Shown in pieces: positions 12,578-23,090 of a stretch of 64,000 nucleotides of DNA (positions are counted from its first letter, which is position 1; every line of letters begins with the position of its first letter). The notes under the pieces are model-generated. The model saw nothing but the letters and a program-made list of their open reading frames with translations, had not been told where the DNA came from and did no database searches. The stretch covers positions 12,034,038 to 12,098,037 of the forward strand of contig CM038923.1 in NCBI GenBank assembly GCA_021904315.1, given 5' to 3'. Source of the stretch: Sphagnum magellanicum. Its lineage: Eukaryota > Streptophyta > Sphagnopsida > Sphagnales > Sphagnaceae. Position numbers and translations under genes: made by a program.

Positions 12578-15463
12578 ATTACAATGCCATTTTTCAGGCA
12601 AAGCACCTAATTAAGTGCATTGTTCCTATAACCATATAAACCAAATCTAATTATTTCAATTGGGAACCTTTATTTTTAATATGAATTTAATGTTTAATTA
12701 CATGAAAATGGCCTATAAAATCAACTAGGTTTCTATTTTTTTTAAGTAAAAGGAATAACATAATTTTTTCATTTTCATTTTCAACAAAACACTAAAATAA
12801 CTTATTCCTCTTAAATACCCCATGGACAACAAATAATAAAAATAGGTCAAATGTATTTTTGTTCAATCAAAACACTTACACTAAAAATCCAAAATCCAAA
12901 ATACAATGCAACTATGAAAAAAAACCTCAATGATCCATATCAAAATTAAGATATGAACAAGATTTTTTTTAAATAAAAATTTATGCCCATATTGGTGGAA
13001 TGATGAAGGAGGAACATCAAAATTCAAGCAAAGAAACATTAAAAAAAGTAATAAAAAATCATAAGAATTTGAAAAAAAATCCTATTCAATCTCATCTTCA
13101 AATTCAACATCAAGAAAATTTCAAAGACGAACATGTACCTTCTTTACATTTCTTTTAAATAAAACATCATGATCTTGTTCCACATGTTTCTTCATAGTTC
13201 ATATGTCATTAACCTTGTAATAAGCAATGAAGCTTTTGCAACATTGCCAAAATCTTAAGGCCAATTGTCTCATTGTGATAAACAATCCATTTCATGACCA
13301 AATCAACATGTTAGACATTGTTCACCTTGAAGAAGGTTCAAATGTGAAAAGCCCTTGAATGAAGCTTCCAAAACTTTACTTGTTTCTTCAAGCTTTCCAA
13401 CAACACCTTTCACACTATAAAATCATTGATGCCAATGTTAAATGAGATTTCAAATAAGGCCTTTTACTCTAATCTACTCACAATGTTGTTGTTATTGTTA
13501 CACCTTGTCAAATGCCCAACACCAGCACAAGGGCCATTAGGTTCAACTTTCATACTAAAAAAAATGTTTGAAATTGAAAACTCCATTTTAGTTATAACAA
13601 AGAAATGGGGGGAAAATAATGAAAGTGAATTTGCAAGCAATGATGATTTAAAAGAGTGAACACACTAAAAGAAGAACATGTATTTTCAACTACTCTTTGT
13701 GATTAAATTTTAGTCACAAAAGACATTTTGTAATTAAAATCTTTTTAATCGTCTAAAACAAGTCGCATGTGATAAAGGATATTGTATGAAAGAAAAAAAT
13801 TAACAAATACATTTCATCCTTTGACTCCATTGTATACATATTGTCAGATGCGATTAAGATGCAAATATTTTGTTCACAATTGAAAGCAAATCATGTGTTG
13901 CCGCGTGTTTTAATATATGATTATTTAAATTACTAATATTATTATTATTTTGAAATAATTTAAGACATTCAATTCAAATACTTGGATGATCTTATAATTA
14001 TGACATGTGGCCCAATGTAAATATGCCATGTGGCATAAAAATTTAATTTAATAAAAATATTAATATTAGGTTGGTTGGTACTTAGGTAAGTACATAAATA
14101 AGTGCCTACAATCCTTACCTACCTACCTACATAGGTAAAAAAGTAAGTAGGTAGGTTCTACCTTCCTAGGCCAAATACCTATTCATATAAGTAGGTACTT
14201 AGGTAGGTAGGTACATAAGCTGACCTAAATGGATAGATCAAACTAGGTACTTACTTAACTAGATAAATAAGTAGGTTGGGGAGGTAAATATTTTAAAATT
14301 ATGCATTATTTGTTTTTTTGTTTTAGGTTGAACCTTTTGATTAGCTCATCCCATGTGTACAAATTTTTTAATGTGAATTGAATAGGCACACCCCCCTTGT
14401 TTATATAGTGTTCAAAATAGGAATGAAAAACAAATAATATGAGATAAGTTTTGACTTTACAACTTCCTTACAAACTAAATTGTAATTCCAAATTTTTTTC
14501 ATGCCTTACTTTCTTAGTTTTTAGATTTTTAAACAATTCAAATACTAGATAATTAGATAATCATTTAATTAATAATGATGAAATTTACATATATTTAAAT
14601 TATAAATTATACATAACAAATATTCAATATTCATTATCAATTACTTAAATAAATAATAATTTTTAATATTTAACAAACTAACTATCTCCTTACTCACAAA
14701 TTATTAATACATAATTCATAAATAATAAAATATTTTTTTATTTTTTTTATTATTTTAAAAAATCTGATTGAATTATATATAATATATTAATGTGAAAATA
14801 TTTTATTGACTGTAATTTAAATTTTAATATTTAAAATATTTATTTTAAAATTATAAAAAATGAATTAAAAATTATTATTAGAAATTACATTCTTACACGA
14901 ATTTTTTTAAATTATTATTCAACTAATTACATTACTTATTGTATAATAACATGTCTTGTTATAAAAATTATTATCGATCAAGTAATTTTTTTCTTTTGGT
15001 AATTATTAACTATAAATACAATAATTTGTTAAACATAACATTAATTTTCATAATTATTATAGAATTATTATAAAATATTTATCATTAATGATCAATCACA
15101 TAATTTTTTATGATAATATTATTATATATTAATTCGTGAAATTAAAGTCAGTAAAATAATTATTTTAACTACACTATAATTTTTCCAAATTTTTAATTCA
15201 GGTTTGAAGTTATAAATTAAAGAGTGTGAATAATTATGTTCAATTAGAAAATATTATGCACATACTAATTAATTCTTATCTGAAGTAATTACAATGATTT
15301 TAAAGTAATGTCACATTAATTTAAGTAATTAATTTCTTCTAATATAAGAATGTAAATTATATAATATACAAATCTATGTTATAACAATAATTATTTAGTG
15401 TCACTTAGATTTAATAAACATAATCATTTATAATTATTTATAAAAGTGATTTATTACGGATAA
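12578..15463. other. AT-rich intergenic DNA without a recognisable gene
   Basis: The sequence is extremely A+T rich with many short palindromes. A small frame at 13426-13659 shows no family features and is not called. A degenerate TAGG/GGTA tetranucleotide tract lies at about 14070-14280. Motifs like GTGATTAAATTTTAGTCAC around 13700-13800 resemble the subterminal repeats of DNA transposons, but no ends could be paired. Confidence 0.6.
14070..14280. repeat. Degenerate TAGG/CCTA tetranucleotide tract
   Basis: Runs of TAGGTAGGTACTTAGG and their complement CCTACCTACC alternate, so the tract can fold back on itself. A longer, purer relative lies at 58.9-59.2 kb. Confidence 0.7.
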
Positions 15464-16500
15464 CACTAGTAGAAAAAACCCTTGAAACTCAATCAATAAT
15501 TTTTTGAATTAAAATATAAGTTTAAGATTCCAAAATAGTAAATCAGAATTCAAATATCAATTTTTAGATCAAATAAATTTTTTGAAGTTAAACAACAAAT
15601 TTCAGAATTGAAATGTTAATTTTCAGATCCAAATTAAAATATTCAAAATTAAAATTTCCATTTTTGGACTCAATACATAATTTTCTGAATTGAAATATTA
15701 GTTTTGAGAATCCAAAATAATAATTTGGAATTCAAATTTCAACTTTCAAATCAAATAATTTCTTAAAATTAAATTTTAAACTTCAGAATTCAAATATCAA
15801 ATTTCAAGTTCAAATAAAAATATTGAAAATCAAGTTGCCGATTTTCAGACTCAACAAAGGTTTTTTAATTGAAATAATAATTTTTAAATTCAAAAATTAT
15901 AATTTAAAATTCAAATATCGGTTTTTAGATCAAATATTTGAATTTAAAAAAATTCAGAATTGAAATGTTAATTTTCATATTCAAATAACAATATTCAAAA
16001 TTGAAATGTCCATTTTTCAACTCAATTACTAATTTTCAGACTTGAAGTATTAATTTTGAGAATCCAAAATAATAATTTGGAATTTAAATTTCAGGTTCGA
16101 ATCAAATGATTATTTAAAATTTAAATGAAATTGTTCAAAGCTGAAATATAAATTTTCATGCTCACATAAAAATATTCAAAATTAAAATGTTCAATTTTAT
16201 GATCAATTAATAATTTTCTGAATTGAAATACTAATTTTTGGATTCGAAAATATTAATTTAAAATTCAAAATCAATTTTTAGATCAAATAAGTCTTTTTGA
16301 ATTGAAATTTGAAAATATCATATTCAAATCAAATTTTTCAATTTCAAATAATGTTTTAAACAATTGAAATAACAATTTTCAAATTCTAATATATTTTTAA
16401 AAAGATTAAAATAACAATTTTCGTAATTGAAATATCAATTTTTTAGATTTGAATAAAAAAATTCAAAGTTCAAATATCAATTTTGAGATTCATTATATGA
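15464..16500. repeat. Diverged ~180-bp satellite built of ~42-bp subunits
   Basis: Blocks beginning CAGAATTGAAATGTTAA or its variants recur near 15602, 15783, 15954 and 16135, about 171-181 bp apart. Long segments match between first and third copies, for example GAGAATCCAAAATAATAATT. Within a unit, AATTNAAATNTNAATTTT phrases recur about every 40-45 bp, giving a two-level repeat. The array starts right after CACTAGTAGAAAAAACCC at 15464, a sequence like the terminus of a CACTA-type DNA transposon. The array may therefore belong to that element rather than be an independent satellite. Confidence 0.75.
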
Positions 16501-16739
16501 ACAATATACATACGCATGCATGATGAAGCAACTTGGGAAAATGAAACAAAATTGAAAGCTAATTTCCCTGATTTTGTCATTAAGGACAATGATCTTTTTT
16601 TGGAAGGGTAGTAATGTTAACAATGAAAGGAGAATGGTGTGGACGACGGACAAAAATGAAGAATTTCAAAAAACTAATATATTTATGATTTTTATATAAT
16701 CTTTCATAATCTCCTTATTGATTTTGCATAATTCTTTGT

Positions 16740-17050
16740 ATGGTCATCCTTGGACAATTCCAAATACATTTCCAAGTATGACTACATCATTTCCAAGCTT
16801 AACTACCTCACTTCCTTTTTAATAACTATCTCTTATCCTTATAATTATTTCACTCATTTCCTAATAATTATCTTTTATCATTAGAACTATTTCACCCCTT
16901 TCTTTACTCGTCAACATGGATATGAAAAGGCAAATTAACATGTGCCTTTTCATGTCCATGATATTTATATTAATTGAAATTGACATAAATAATGATGAAT
17001 TATTGAATAATCATATGGGAATGTAATAAGAAGGAAAATCGTTAGTGGTA
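16740..17050. repeat. Left copy of a diverged direct repeat flanking the Helitron cluster
   Basis: Phrases here return in the same order and orientation at about 22400-22700: TTCCAAGCTTAACTA with TTCAAGCTTAATTA; runs of CTTAATAATTATCTCC type; CTTTTCATGTCCATGA; and GACATAAATAATGATGAATT followed by CATATGG. The two copies differ by many substitutions and small indels. Between them lie about 5.4 kb of Helitron relics and gene fragments. Confidence 0.65.
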
Positions 17051-17301
17051 GTGCATAACAATGCAGAGCCCAAGTAATTACATATAATAAAGGACGTCAT
17101 GAAACATCATTTCATCCATATGTTTCGTCATCCATCTGTCCATCCGTCCTGTCATGGTCTATTTATTTCGATGGGGTGGAGAAAGAATGGAATACAAACG
17201 CGGCACGAGGGAGAAAACAATAGGAAGAGATGGCACACATGCCAAAGCCCTACAATCATAAGCAACCATCAGAAACTAAGCCAACTACAAAAGGGACTCA
17301 C

Positions 17302-17500
17302 CCCATCTCTTGTGGCCTTCTTGCCTTTTTTGCCTTTCCGCTTCTTAGCTTTTGCAAGGAAAGTTCTTGCTTCCTCAAGCTCCTTTTCTTCAATCTCGTT
17401 TCAAATCCTTGCTTCCTCTCGCCTTGCTGACTCATTTGCAAGCCTCTTGGCCTCATCTTCTTCTGTCAAACACTATTGTTTCAATCTCTTTGATTCCTCT
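17302..17500 (-). pseudogene. Fragment of an eIF3a (translation initiation factor 3 subunit A) gene
   Basis: Read on the minus strand, a charged coiled-coil segment contains ESKRLKQ, then TEEDEAKRLA, then NEIEEKELEEARTFLAKAKK and KGKKGKK. This matches the Lys/Glu-rich helical region of plant eIF3a by pattern, from memory of the family. It ends at a good splice donor (GATGGG|GTGAGT; exon edge 17302), so an exon end is preserved. Two nonsense codons break the frame: a TAG after ESKRLKQ and a TGA before NEIEEKEL. Only about 65 codons remain and nothing downstream continues the protein. The fragment sits just upstream of a Helitron helicase relic on the other strand, which suggests transposon-mediated capture. 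Confidence 0.6.
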
Positions 17501-17745
17501 TTTCTTTCCTACATCCACGAAATGCAATCAACTCACCTGTAAGGCATGTTCAAGGACAGAAATGCACTGGAAACTTGCATCACCTAAACAAAAAACATTG
17601 GAACCACATAGGATGACAAGGGAATGACTTTCCACCCACCATTTCGAGCATTTGCTTCACAATGTTATTATAGTGAAACAAACTCTCGAAACTCTTCATT
17701 CAAAGAGTTTGTCTATGTTTGTAGATGCACGCTAGCACACACCTC

Positions 17746-18390
17746 ATGGAAATGGTGTTGATGACCAAAAATACTGACATTGATGAAGTCAACAATGCTA
17801 TTCTAAAATCGTTATCTGAAGAATTGCACACATACTTGAACGCAAATTCTTTGATTCCGACAAAAGAAGGTGCAAGTGTTGCTGCAAGAGTTTCAATGGA
17901 TTCATTGTATCCAGTGGAATTTTTGAACACTTTGCAATTCGGCAGCATCGTAGCTAGAACTTAAAATGGGCATGTCAATCCTTTTGTTGCACAATCTCAA
18001 TCAATCAATAGGATTGTGCAATGGTACGAGGTTGATTGTCAAGAGATTGGGTCAGCGTGTCATTGAAGCAGAGATCATCACATGGAATAATGTTAACAAA
18101 CGTGTGTTCATACCCCGCATCATCATGTCCCCCTCCGAGACTGATTGGCCATTTGTTTTGTGTTGTCGTTAATTTGCTATTCGAGTGGCATTTGCGATCA
18201 CAATCAATAAGAGTCAAGGTTAGACATTGAACAACGTTGGGGTATATTTGTCGTCTTCGATCTATTCCCATCGTCAGTTGTATGTTGTTATCTCATGGGT
18301 CACAAGTAGTGCAAACATCAAGATTTTTAGTGGCCAGGGTCCCGATGGATACATGCAAAATGTCATATATAAAGAGGTTTTGGAAATGTA
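17746..18390 (+). pseudogene. Helitron PIF1-like helicase C-terminal relic, copy 1
   Basis: The translation starts with TKNTDIDEVNNAIL and YPVEFLNTLQF, shifts frame near 17945-17955, and continues with LKMGMSILLLHNLNQSIGLC and NGTRLIV. It then has RVAFAITINKSQG followed by RQLYVVISWVTS. These are the ordered motifs of the C-terminal helicase domain of plant Helitron RepHel proteins. Nonsense codons occur at 18170 (where family members have Gln after Arg) and near 18222 (where they have SQGQT); both fit C-to-T change of a Gln codon. The Rep domain and the Walker A/B half are absent. It is non-functional and lies in the same orientation as copy 2. Confidence 0.85.
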
Positions 18391-18935
18391 GTTTGTAATT
18401 GTAATTTTGTAATATGTATCGTCAAATACACACACACCTGTGCATTAGGCACGAGGTTCAAACTATTTTATATTATAATAGTTGTTGGTAGTGTGAAGTG
18501 ATGATATGATAATAAATAACATGAAAATTTAAACATGATATCCAAGATGCAAAATTGGTTATTTTATTATAATTGGTCATATGTTCAAAAAGGACAAAAA
18601 TCACCAAATGACTTTTTAAAAATATAGAAACAATTCAATTTCATAATTGACATGTTTGTTCTAAGGAATGTATGGATATAATGTGTGATTTAATGGTTTA
18701 AAATACATCAAATTTTTTTTTCCCATACCAAGTTAATTAAGATTTTTACAATTTGCAATTATGGATATCAATTGTAATGTTTGAAAACATAAATAATGTA
18801 TTATTGAATAGGCCATTAAACTTAAAATGATAATTTTCGAATGAAAAAATGAAACATAAATGCATTTGAATGTGAACAATGCATTCTTAAATAATAATTT
18901 TTAAAAAATCTCAAGTTTTCAAAGTCTTGGTGTAA

Positions 18936-19519
18936 TCTAACTATATAAAAGAATCGATGTGTGTGGTATGCCTGGTGATGAACATGTATTCTTTTCAGCG
19001 GATACAGTCGAAGCGGGAGACGATCGAGAATACGGAATTGCCACAGAGTTTTTAAATACAATTACGTTGCCCGGAATGCCACCGCATTGACTTGCTTTGA
19101 AGGTTGGAGTGCCTGTGATTCTCTTGCGCAACTTGGACACAAGCTCCGGCCTATGCAACGGGACCCGCCTCATCGTTCGACGACTTGCGCGTCGTTTGAT
19201 TGTTGCAGAGATCGTTGGTGGTTCTCACGCAGGTACTATTTTAAACATCCCTCGAATTACCACATCGTCCACAGGAAATCATTGGCCGTTTACCCTTTTG
19301 AGGCGACAATTTCCTGTGCAACTTGCTTTTGCAATGACGATCAATAAAGCTCAAGGCCAGACCATGGGAACGGTCGGCATTTATCTGCCAGAACCTGTAT
19401 TTACGCATGGACAACTGTACGTGGCATTGTCTCGAGCTACCAGTGTTGACAATGTTTCCATGCATTGCCCGAACGAGGAAAGCACAACCAATGTTGTTTA
19501 CACCGAGTTGTTGAGATAA
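18936..19519 (+). mobile_element. Helitron 5' end joined to a PIF1-like helicase C-terminal fragment, copy 2
   Basis: A Helitron-like 5' terminus, A|TCTAACTATATAAAAG, lies at 18936. About 30 bp later a helicase C-terminal fragment begins (MPGDEHVFFSADTVEAGD), with EFLNTITLPGMPPH, one stop at about 19088, KVGVPVILLRNLD, NGTRLIVRRLARR, AFAMTINKAQGQTMG and the terminal QLYVALSRATS, ending with TGA-free sequence to TAA after ELLR. From 19097 to 19519 the frame is open for 140 codons. The arrangement implies that Rep and the N-terminal helicase were deleted between the 5' end and this point. The 3' end is not certain: no hairpin-CTRR end follows closely, and the next one is at 22190. Divergence from copy 1 shows these are separate insertions or an old duplication. 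Confidence 0.75.
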
Positions 19520-20517
19520 AATTGTTTTGGAAGATCTGAGTAAAGGTATCTACGGTGATGAATTCCGAGGTTGAAATCCCTTGCAAATGCTAAAATGGCT
19601 GCAAGGACTGCTACCTTCACGAGGTGCAGCTGTTATTAACAGAAGCGTCCACCCAAATTCTCTAAACTTTCTAATTCGTGTTAAACGACCCTACATTCAT
19701 AGTCACTCAGTCATTCAAATGAGAAGGTGAGTTCACAGTCACTCACTCACTCACTCACCCACATTCATTTACATGTGAATCTAATCAGAAACTAAAGTCA
19801 TATCTATGAGATTGAAGAGAATTTGCTCAACAACAGTTTGAAGGTAACATGACCATGAGTACAGTCATAAGTCGATAACCTTGTGAGGGTTGCTCACAAA
19901 GTGTCAGACCATCGTCTTCATCACAAATAGCAGCTCAACAAGCTGCCATAAATACCCAATGACTTCACCAACTCCCAAAGGCAGGTGTAGATAAATGTAG
20001 AACTTGGGTGAAGCAAGACTTCATGAAATCCAGACAGTATTAGTGAGAGCTTACAATTGCTGAAGAGATGTAAGGTTAGCCATGCTGGGTGGTTATTACT
20101 CAGGTTCCTAGCAGTCTCCACAATGAAAAGAGCATAAGAGGAATTCGCCTCCTGAATTAAAGCTCAGAAGATGAACAAAACAGGATGAAATATACTTTGC
20201 AACTAAGGTTTTTCAGGTAATGACCAAATCAAGAAAGATTGAGCCTGAAACATATTGCCACGATGGATTGATTACTCACAGATTTTGAAGGATATAGATA
20301 CCACCAAAATCTGGCAACTCTTGCTTAGCCATTTAAGGCATTTGCTCCATGCCGGTACAGCAAAAATAGGGATCACTTCAGTATCATCTTTCCGAAATCT
20401 GAATGTCAAATGGAATCACTTTTTCTCAGTTGCAAAAGAAAATGTTGCTTTGGAAGGTGTTCTTACTTGCTACCCAGAGGTACTAAACAAGGAATGCTGG
20501 AAATGGATTGCAGATCA
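19520..20517. other. Intergenic or transposon-internal DNA, no gene recognised
   Basis: A run of TCAC units occurs near 19735-19760. A 106-codon frame (20255-20575) has no family motif in its first two thirds. Its base composition is less AT-rich than the flanks, in keeping with captured or old genic sequence, but no source gene is recognisable. Confidence 0.5.
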
Positions 20518-20905
20518 TTGGGTGGTAACAACCTCAGTGGACCGTTGCCAGGCCTTGATATATTCCACAGCCTAAGAAAGTTGTGAGTAAGCCATCTTGG
20601 CAATCTGTTTCGTTTGTTGATCTTCATAATAACCTTCTTGATGTTTCCCATATCTACAAAGTGAGGTGACAAACCCACATTAGCTTGAACCTCTTTGAAC
20701 TCAATTCTGAGCTTGAGTGGAGTGGAGCAGGTTCATTTCCTCTTATTTGTATTTTGTCATGGGGGACTGCCAGGAACCTGAGTGACATCAATTTGGAGGA
20801 CTGCTTCCTGATAACTTTTTGTGGACTCAATCAGTTCACTGTGTTAGACCTATCACACAACAATTTTTCTGGAACATTTCCGCCTACCGTGGCCAATCAG
20901 TTATG
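20518..20905 (+). pseudogene. LRR receptor-like protein gene fragment
   Basis: Short plus-strand stretches in shifting frames carry the plant extracellular LRR pattern: LGGNNLSGPLPGLDIFHSL (from 20518), SVSFVDLHNNLLDVS (about 20600-20650), LNLFELNSELEWSG (from 20685), NLSDINLEDCFL and VLDLSHNNFSGTFP (to about 20890). The xLSGxLP and NxFSGxFP cores are those of receptor kinases and receptor-like proteins, not of NLRs. Frame changes and stops separate the repeats, and there is no transmembrane or kinase part. It lies between a Helitron 5' end (18936) and a Helitron 3' end (22190), so it may be captured cargo. Confidence 0.6.
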
Positions 20906-21337
20906 GGATACATACAATTGCCTCCTGTCTCAAACGAGAAGCAGCCACGTCGTCCCTTCCGCCATTTGAGGTCCAGAAAGAGTAAAAGTTTCTTTTAAAA
21001 TTTTTAAAGAAAAGTCGCGCAGTTTGAGTATAGTGTACGTACGAGTTTTGGATCGTGGCCATCGAATACGGCAGATCTTGCTGGATAGACGGTGTAGAAT
21101 GTGACACACCCGTCGGTTCACAGCGTCATTAAACACTTGGCCCTGGGTATCACTCAGTGTCAGGGGTATCATTCTTTTTTTTAAAAGCTAGCATGTCGAT
21201 AGAGAACAGGAATCTTTCACAATTTCTGTAGTATATCACAAATGTGGCCAATCAAAAGGAATTTTTTGGGGAATGTTTCAAAGGTGATAAAACTTTTCCC
21301 TTGATCATTTTGCTTGCAAAATGGGTTTACCAACTAG

Positions 21338-22190
21338 TCCTATATATAAAAGCAAACATGGTGTTTGTCTGTCTATGGTGACAAATAGGGCAGAGCAAGG
21401 CAGCCATGGCAGACACTCGCCCATAGTAGGTCATTTTCAGTTACGCTTGGAAAAACAATAGTGGTGGTGCTTGTCTGTGTGAACAGTGCTTGGAAGATTC
21501 TTCCAGTCATTGCTCGTTCCCTGTGAAGCTTCCCCAAATGTAATTCCCCAGATGTAACTGATTCCAAAAAAAAAAAGAAATTAGGGGCAGTCTGATTTTT
21601 TGAGGCAAAAGATTTGGTAGACCAAAAAAAAAAATTTAAGCCTTGGACAGCCCAAAATCTTTTTTTTTTTTTTTTTTGGTATTGACCAAGACTACCTTTT
21701 TTTTCTTTTAGCTACTGACCGTCCCGATTAAAGGGACGGATGAAATGTCCGTCCAACTTGATGACGGGACATGAAATGTTCGTCTGGCTTGATGACGGGA
21801 TGGATTTAAGGGAAGACCAGAAAAAAAATATTTAGGCCTTGGACAACCCAGAATCAATTTTTTTTTTTTTTTTTGTATTGACCAAGACTACCTTTTTTTT
21901 CTTTTAACTACTGTTCGTCCCAATTAAGGGGATGGATGAAATGTCCGTCCGGCTTGATGACGAGACGAATTTTGGAGAAGCTTTTTTTCTTTTAGCTATT
22001 ATCCGTCCCAATTAAGGGGATGGATGAAATGTCCGTCCAGCTGGATGATCACAAAATAATAATAAAAATAGAAAACACATAAAAATAAAAAAATAAAAAA
22101 GTTAAAAAATTCTCAAAAAAACTAAAACGCGAACCAAATTTAAAAAAACCAAAGACTTCACAGTGGCCGAAGGTCACGGGCACCCACTAG
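21338..22190 (+). mobile_element. Non-autonomous Helitron (about 853 bp)
   Basis: The 5' end TCCTATATATAAAAG resembles the other Helitron 5' ends of this window. The 3' end is a stem-loop GTGGCC-GAAG-GGTCAC type (arms 22163-22168 and 22172-22177, one G:T pair), then GGGCACCCA and the terminal CTAG at 22187-22190, followed by T. It codes for no protein. The host base before the 5' end is G rather than the expected A, so either the 5' boundary is slightly off or this is the 3' part of a longer element that starts at 18936 (3255 bp). The 3' end is much better supported than the 5' end. Confidence 0.7.
21600..22055. repeat. 193-bp internal tandem repeat of the Helitron, ~2.5 copies
   Basis: CCTTGGACAGCCC near 21641 returns as CCTTGGACAACCC near 21834. 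The block CTACCTTTTTTTTCTTTTA at about 21690 returns 193 bp later and again, truncated, about 90 bp after that. Each unit holds the small inverted repeat GGACGGATGAAATGTCCGTC or a variant of it. Internal minisatellites are common in non-autonomous Helitrons. Confidence 0.8.
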
Positions 22191-22399
22191 TAAATAATGA
22201 TTGTAGGTTGAGTAATATTAAAATTATGAAGAATGTAAAATTTAAAATCAAGAAGAAAACATCAAAACAAATTCAACTACATTTCTTTGTTTGCACTCAA
22301 TTTGGAAGCATTAAAATGCCATGTCTAGAAAGGGGCTTATGATATTATTTAAACCTAAAATTCCAATGATGAATAACCAAAATTGATATATGAGAGATT

Positions 22400-22700
22400 T
22401 TTTGGAATCCTTCATATGGTAGAAATAACTACCTGATTTTCAAGCTTAATTATTTAATTTATTTCTTAATAACTACTTCCTTTTTCCTATTAACTTTCTT
22501 AATAATTATCTCCCACCTTTCTTAATAATCGCCTCATTCTTTTTCCCTCTCCACCAACGCGAATTTTATAAAAAAACAAATTAACAATGTCTTTTCATGT
22601 CCATGAAATAATATATTAATTTAAATTAAATTTGAAATTGACATAAATAATGATGAATTATTAAAAACCATATGGAAACATAAGAAAAAATAAAAATAAA
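22400..22700. repeat. Right copy of the diverged direct repeat flanking the Helitron cluster
   Basis: Matches the 16740-17050 block in order and orientation, for example CTTTTCATGTCCATGA and ATAAATAATGATGAATTATT followed by CATATGG. It ends shortly before the RPL6 promoter. Confidence 0.65.
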
Positions 22701-22942
22701 ATTGTTTTTGTAATGAAAATTGGACTAGCTAATTTTGCTAACTTTTGAAAAATTTCGCCAAATTTTCAATATCACAAATTTAAGAAATAAATTAAATTAA
22801 ATTAAAAGACGCTGCTTGCCAGCCAGCTTGGGGGTCGGACATCCCATAAAATGGGATAATAATAGATACCTTCATCCATGTTCATGTGGATGAATTATTA
22901 GTGCCATCCAATTGTGATCCTTTCTGTTCGTCTACGGCAGGA

Positions 22943-23090
22943 TTAGGGTTTGGAGGCGCAGTCAAGAAAGGGGTTTGTTTGCTCGGTATCTTCTCTCTCT
23001 CTCTTTCCCTCTCTCCGTGCAACTTTGCGGCCATCGCCGCGCGCGTGTGGAATCTCGTGGTGTCTCTCTCCCCTTCTCTCTCTCTCCACG
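22943..23090 (+). promoter_or_regulatory. Telo-box and pyrimidine-rich 5' leader of RPL6
   Basis: TTAGGGTTT (the reverse of the AAACCCTAA telo-box) lies at 22943-22951, about 140 bp before the RPL6 start. The leader from about 22985 to the ATG is strongly CT-rich with long TCTC runs. Telo-boxes and pyrimidine-rich leaders are established features of plant ribosomal protein genes and are tied to growth-linked transcription and translation. The exact start site cannot be read from the sequence. Confidence 0.7.

Noticed and set aside
17099..17627. Plus-strand frame of 147 codons as a gene
   Set aside because: Its Ser/Phe/Leu-rich middle is the antisense of the eIF3a-like Lys/Glu coiled coil on the minus strand.
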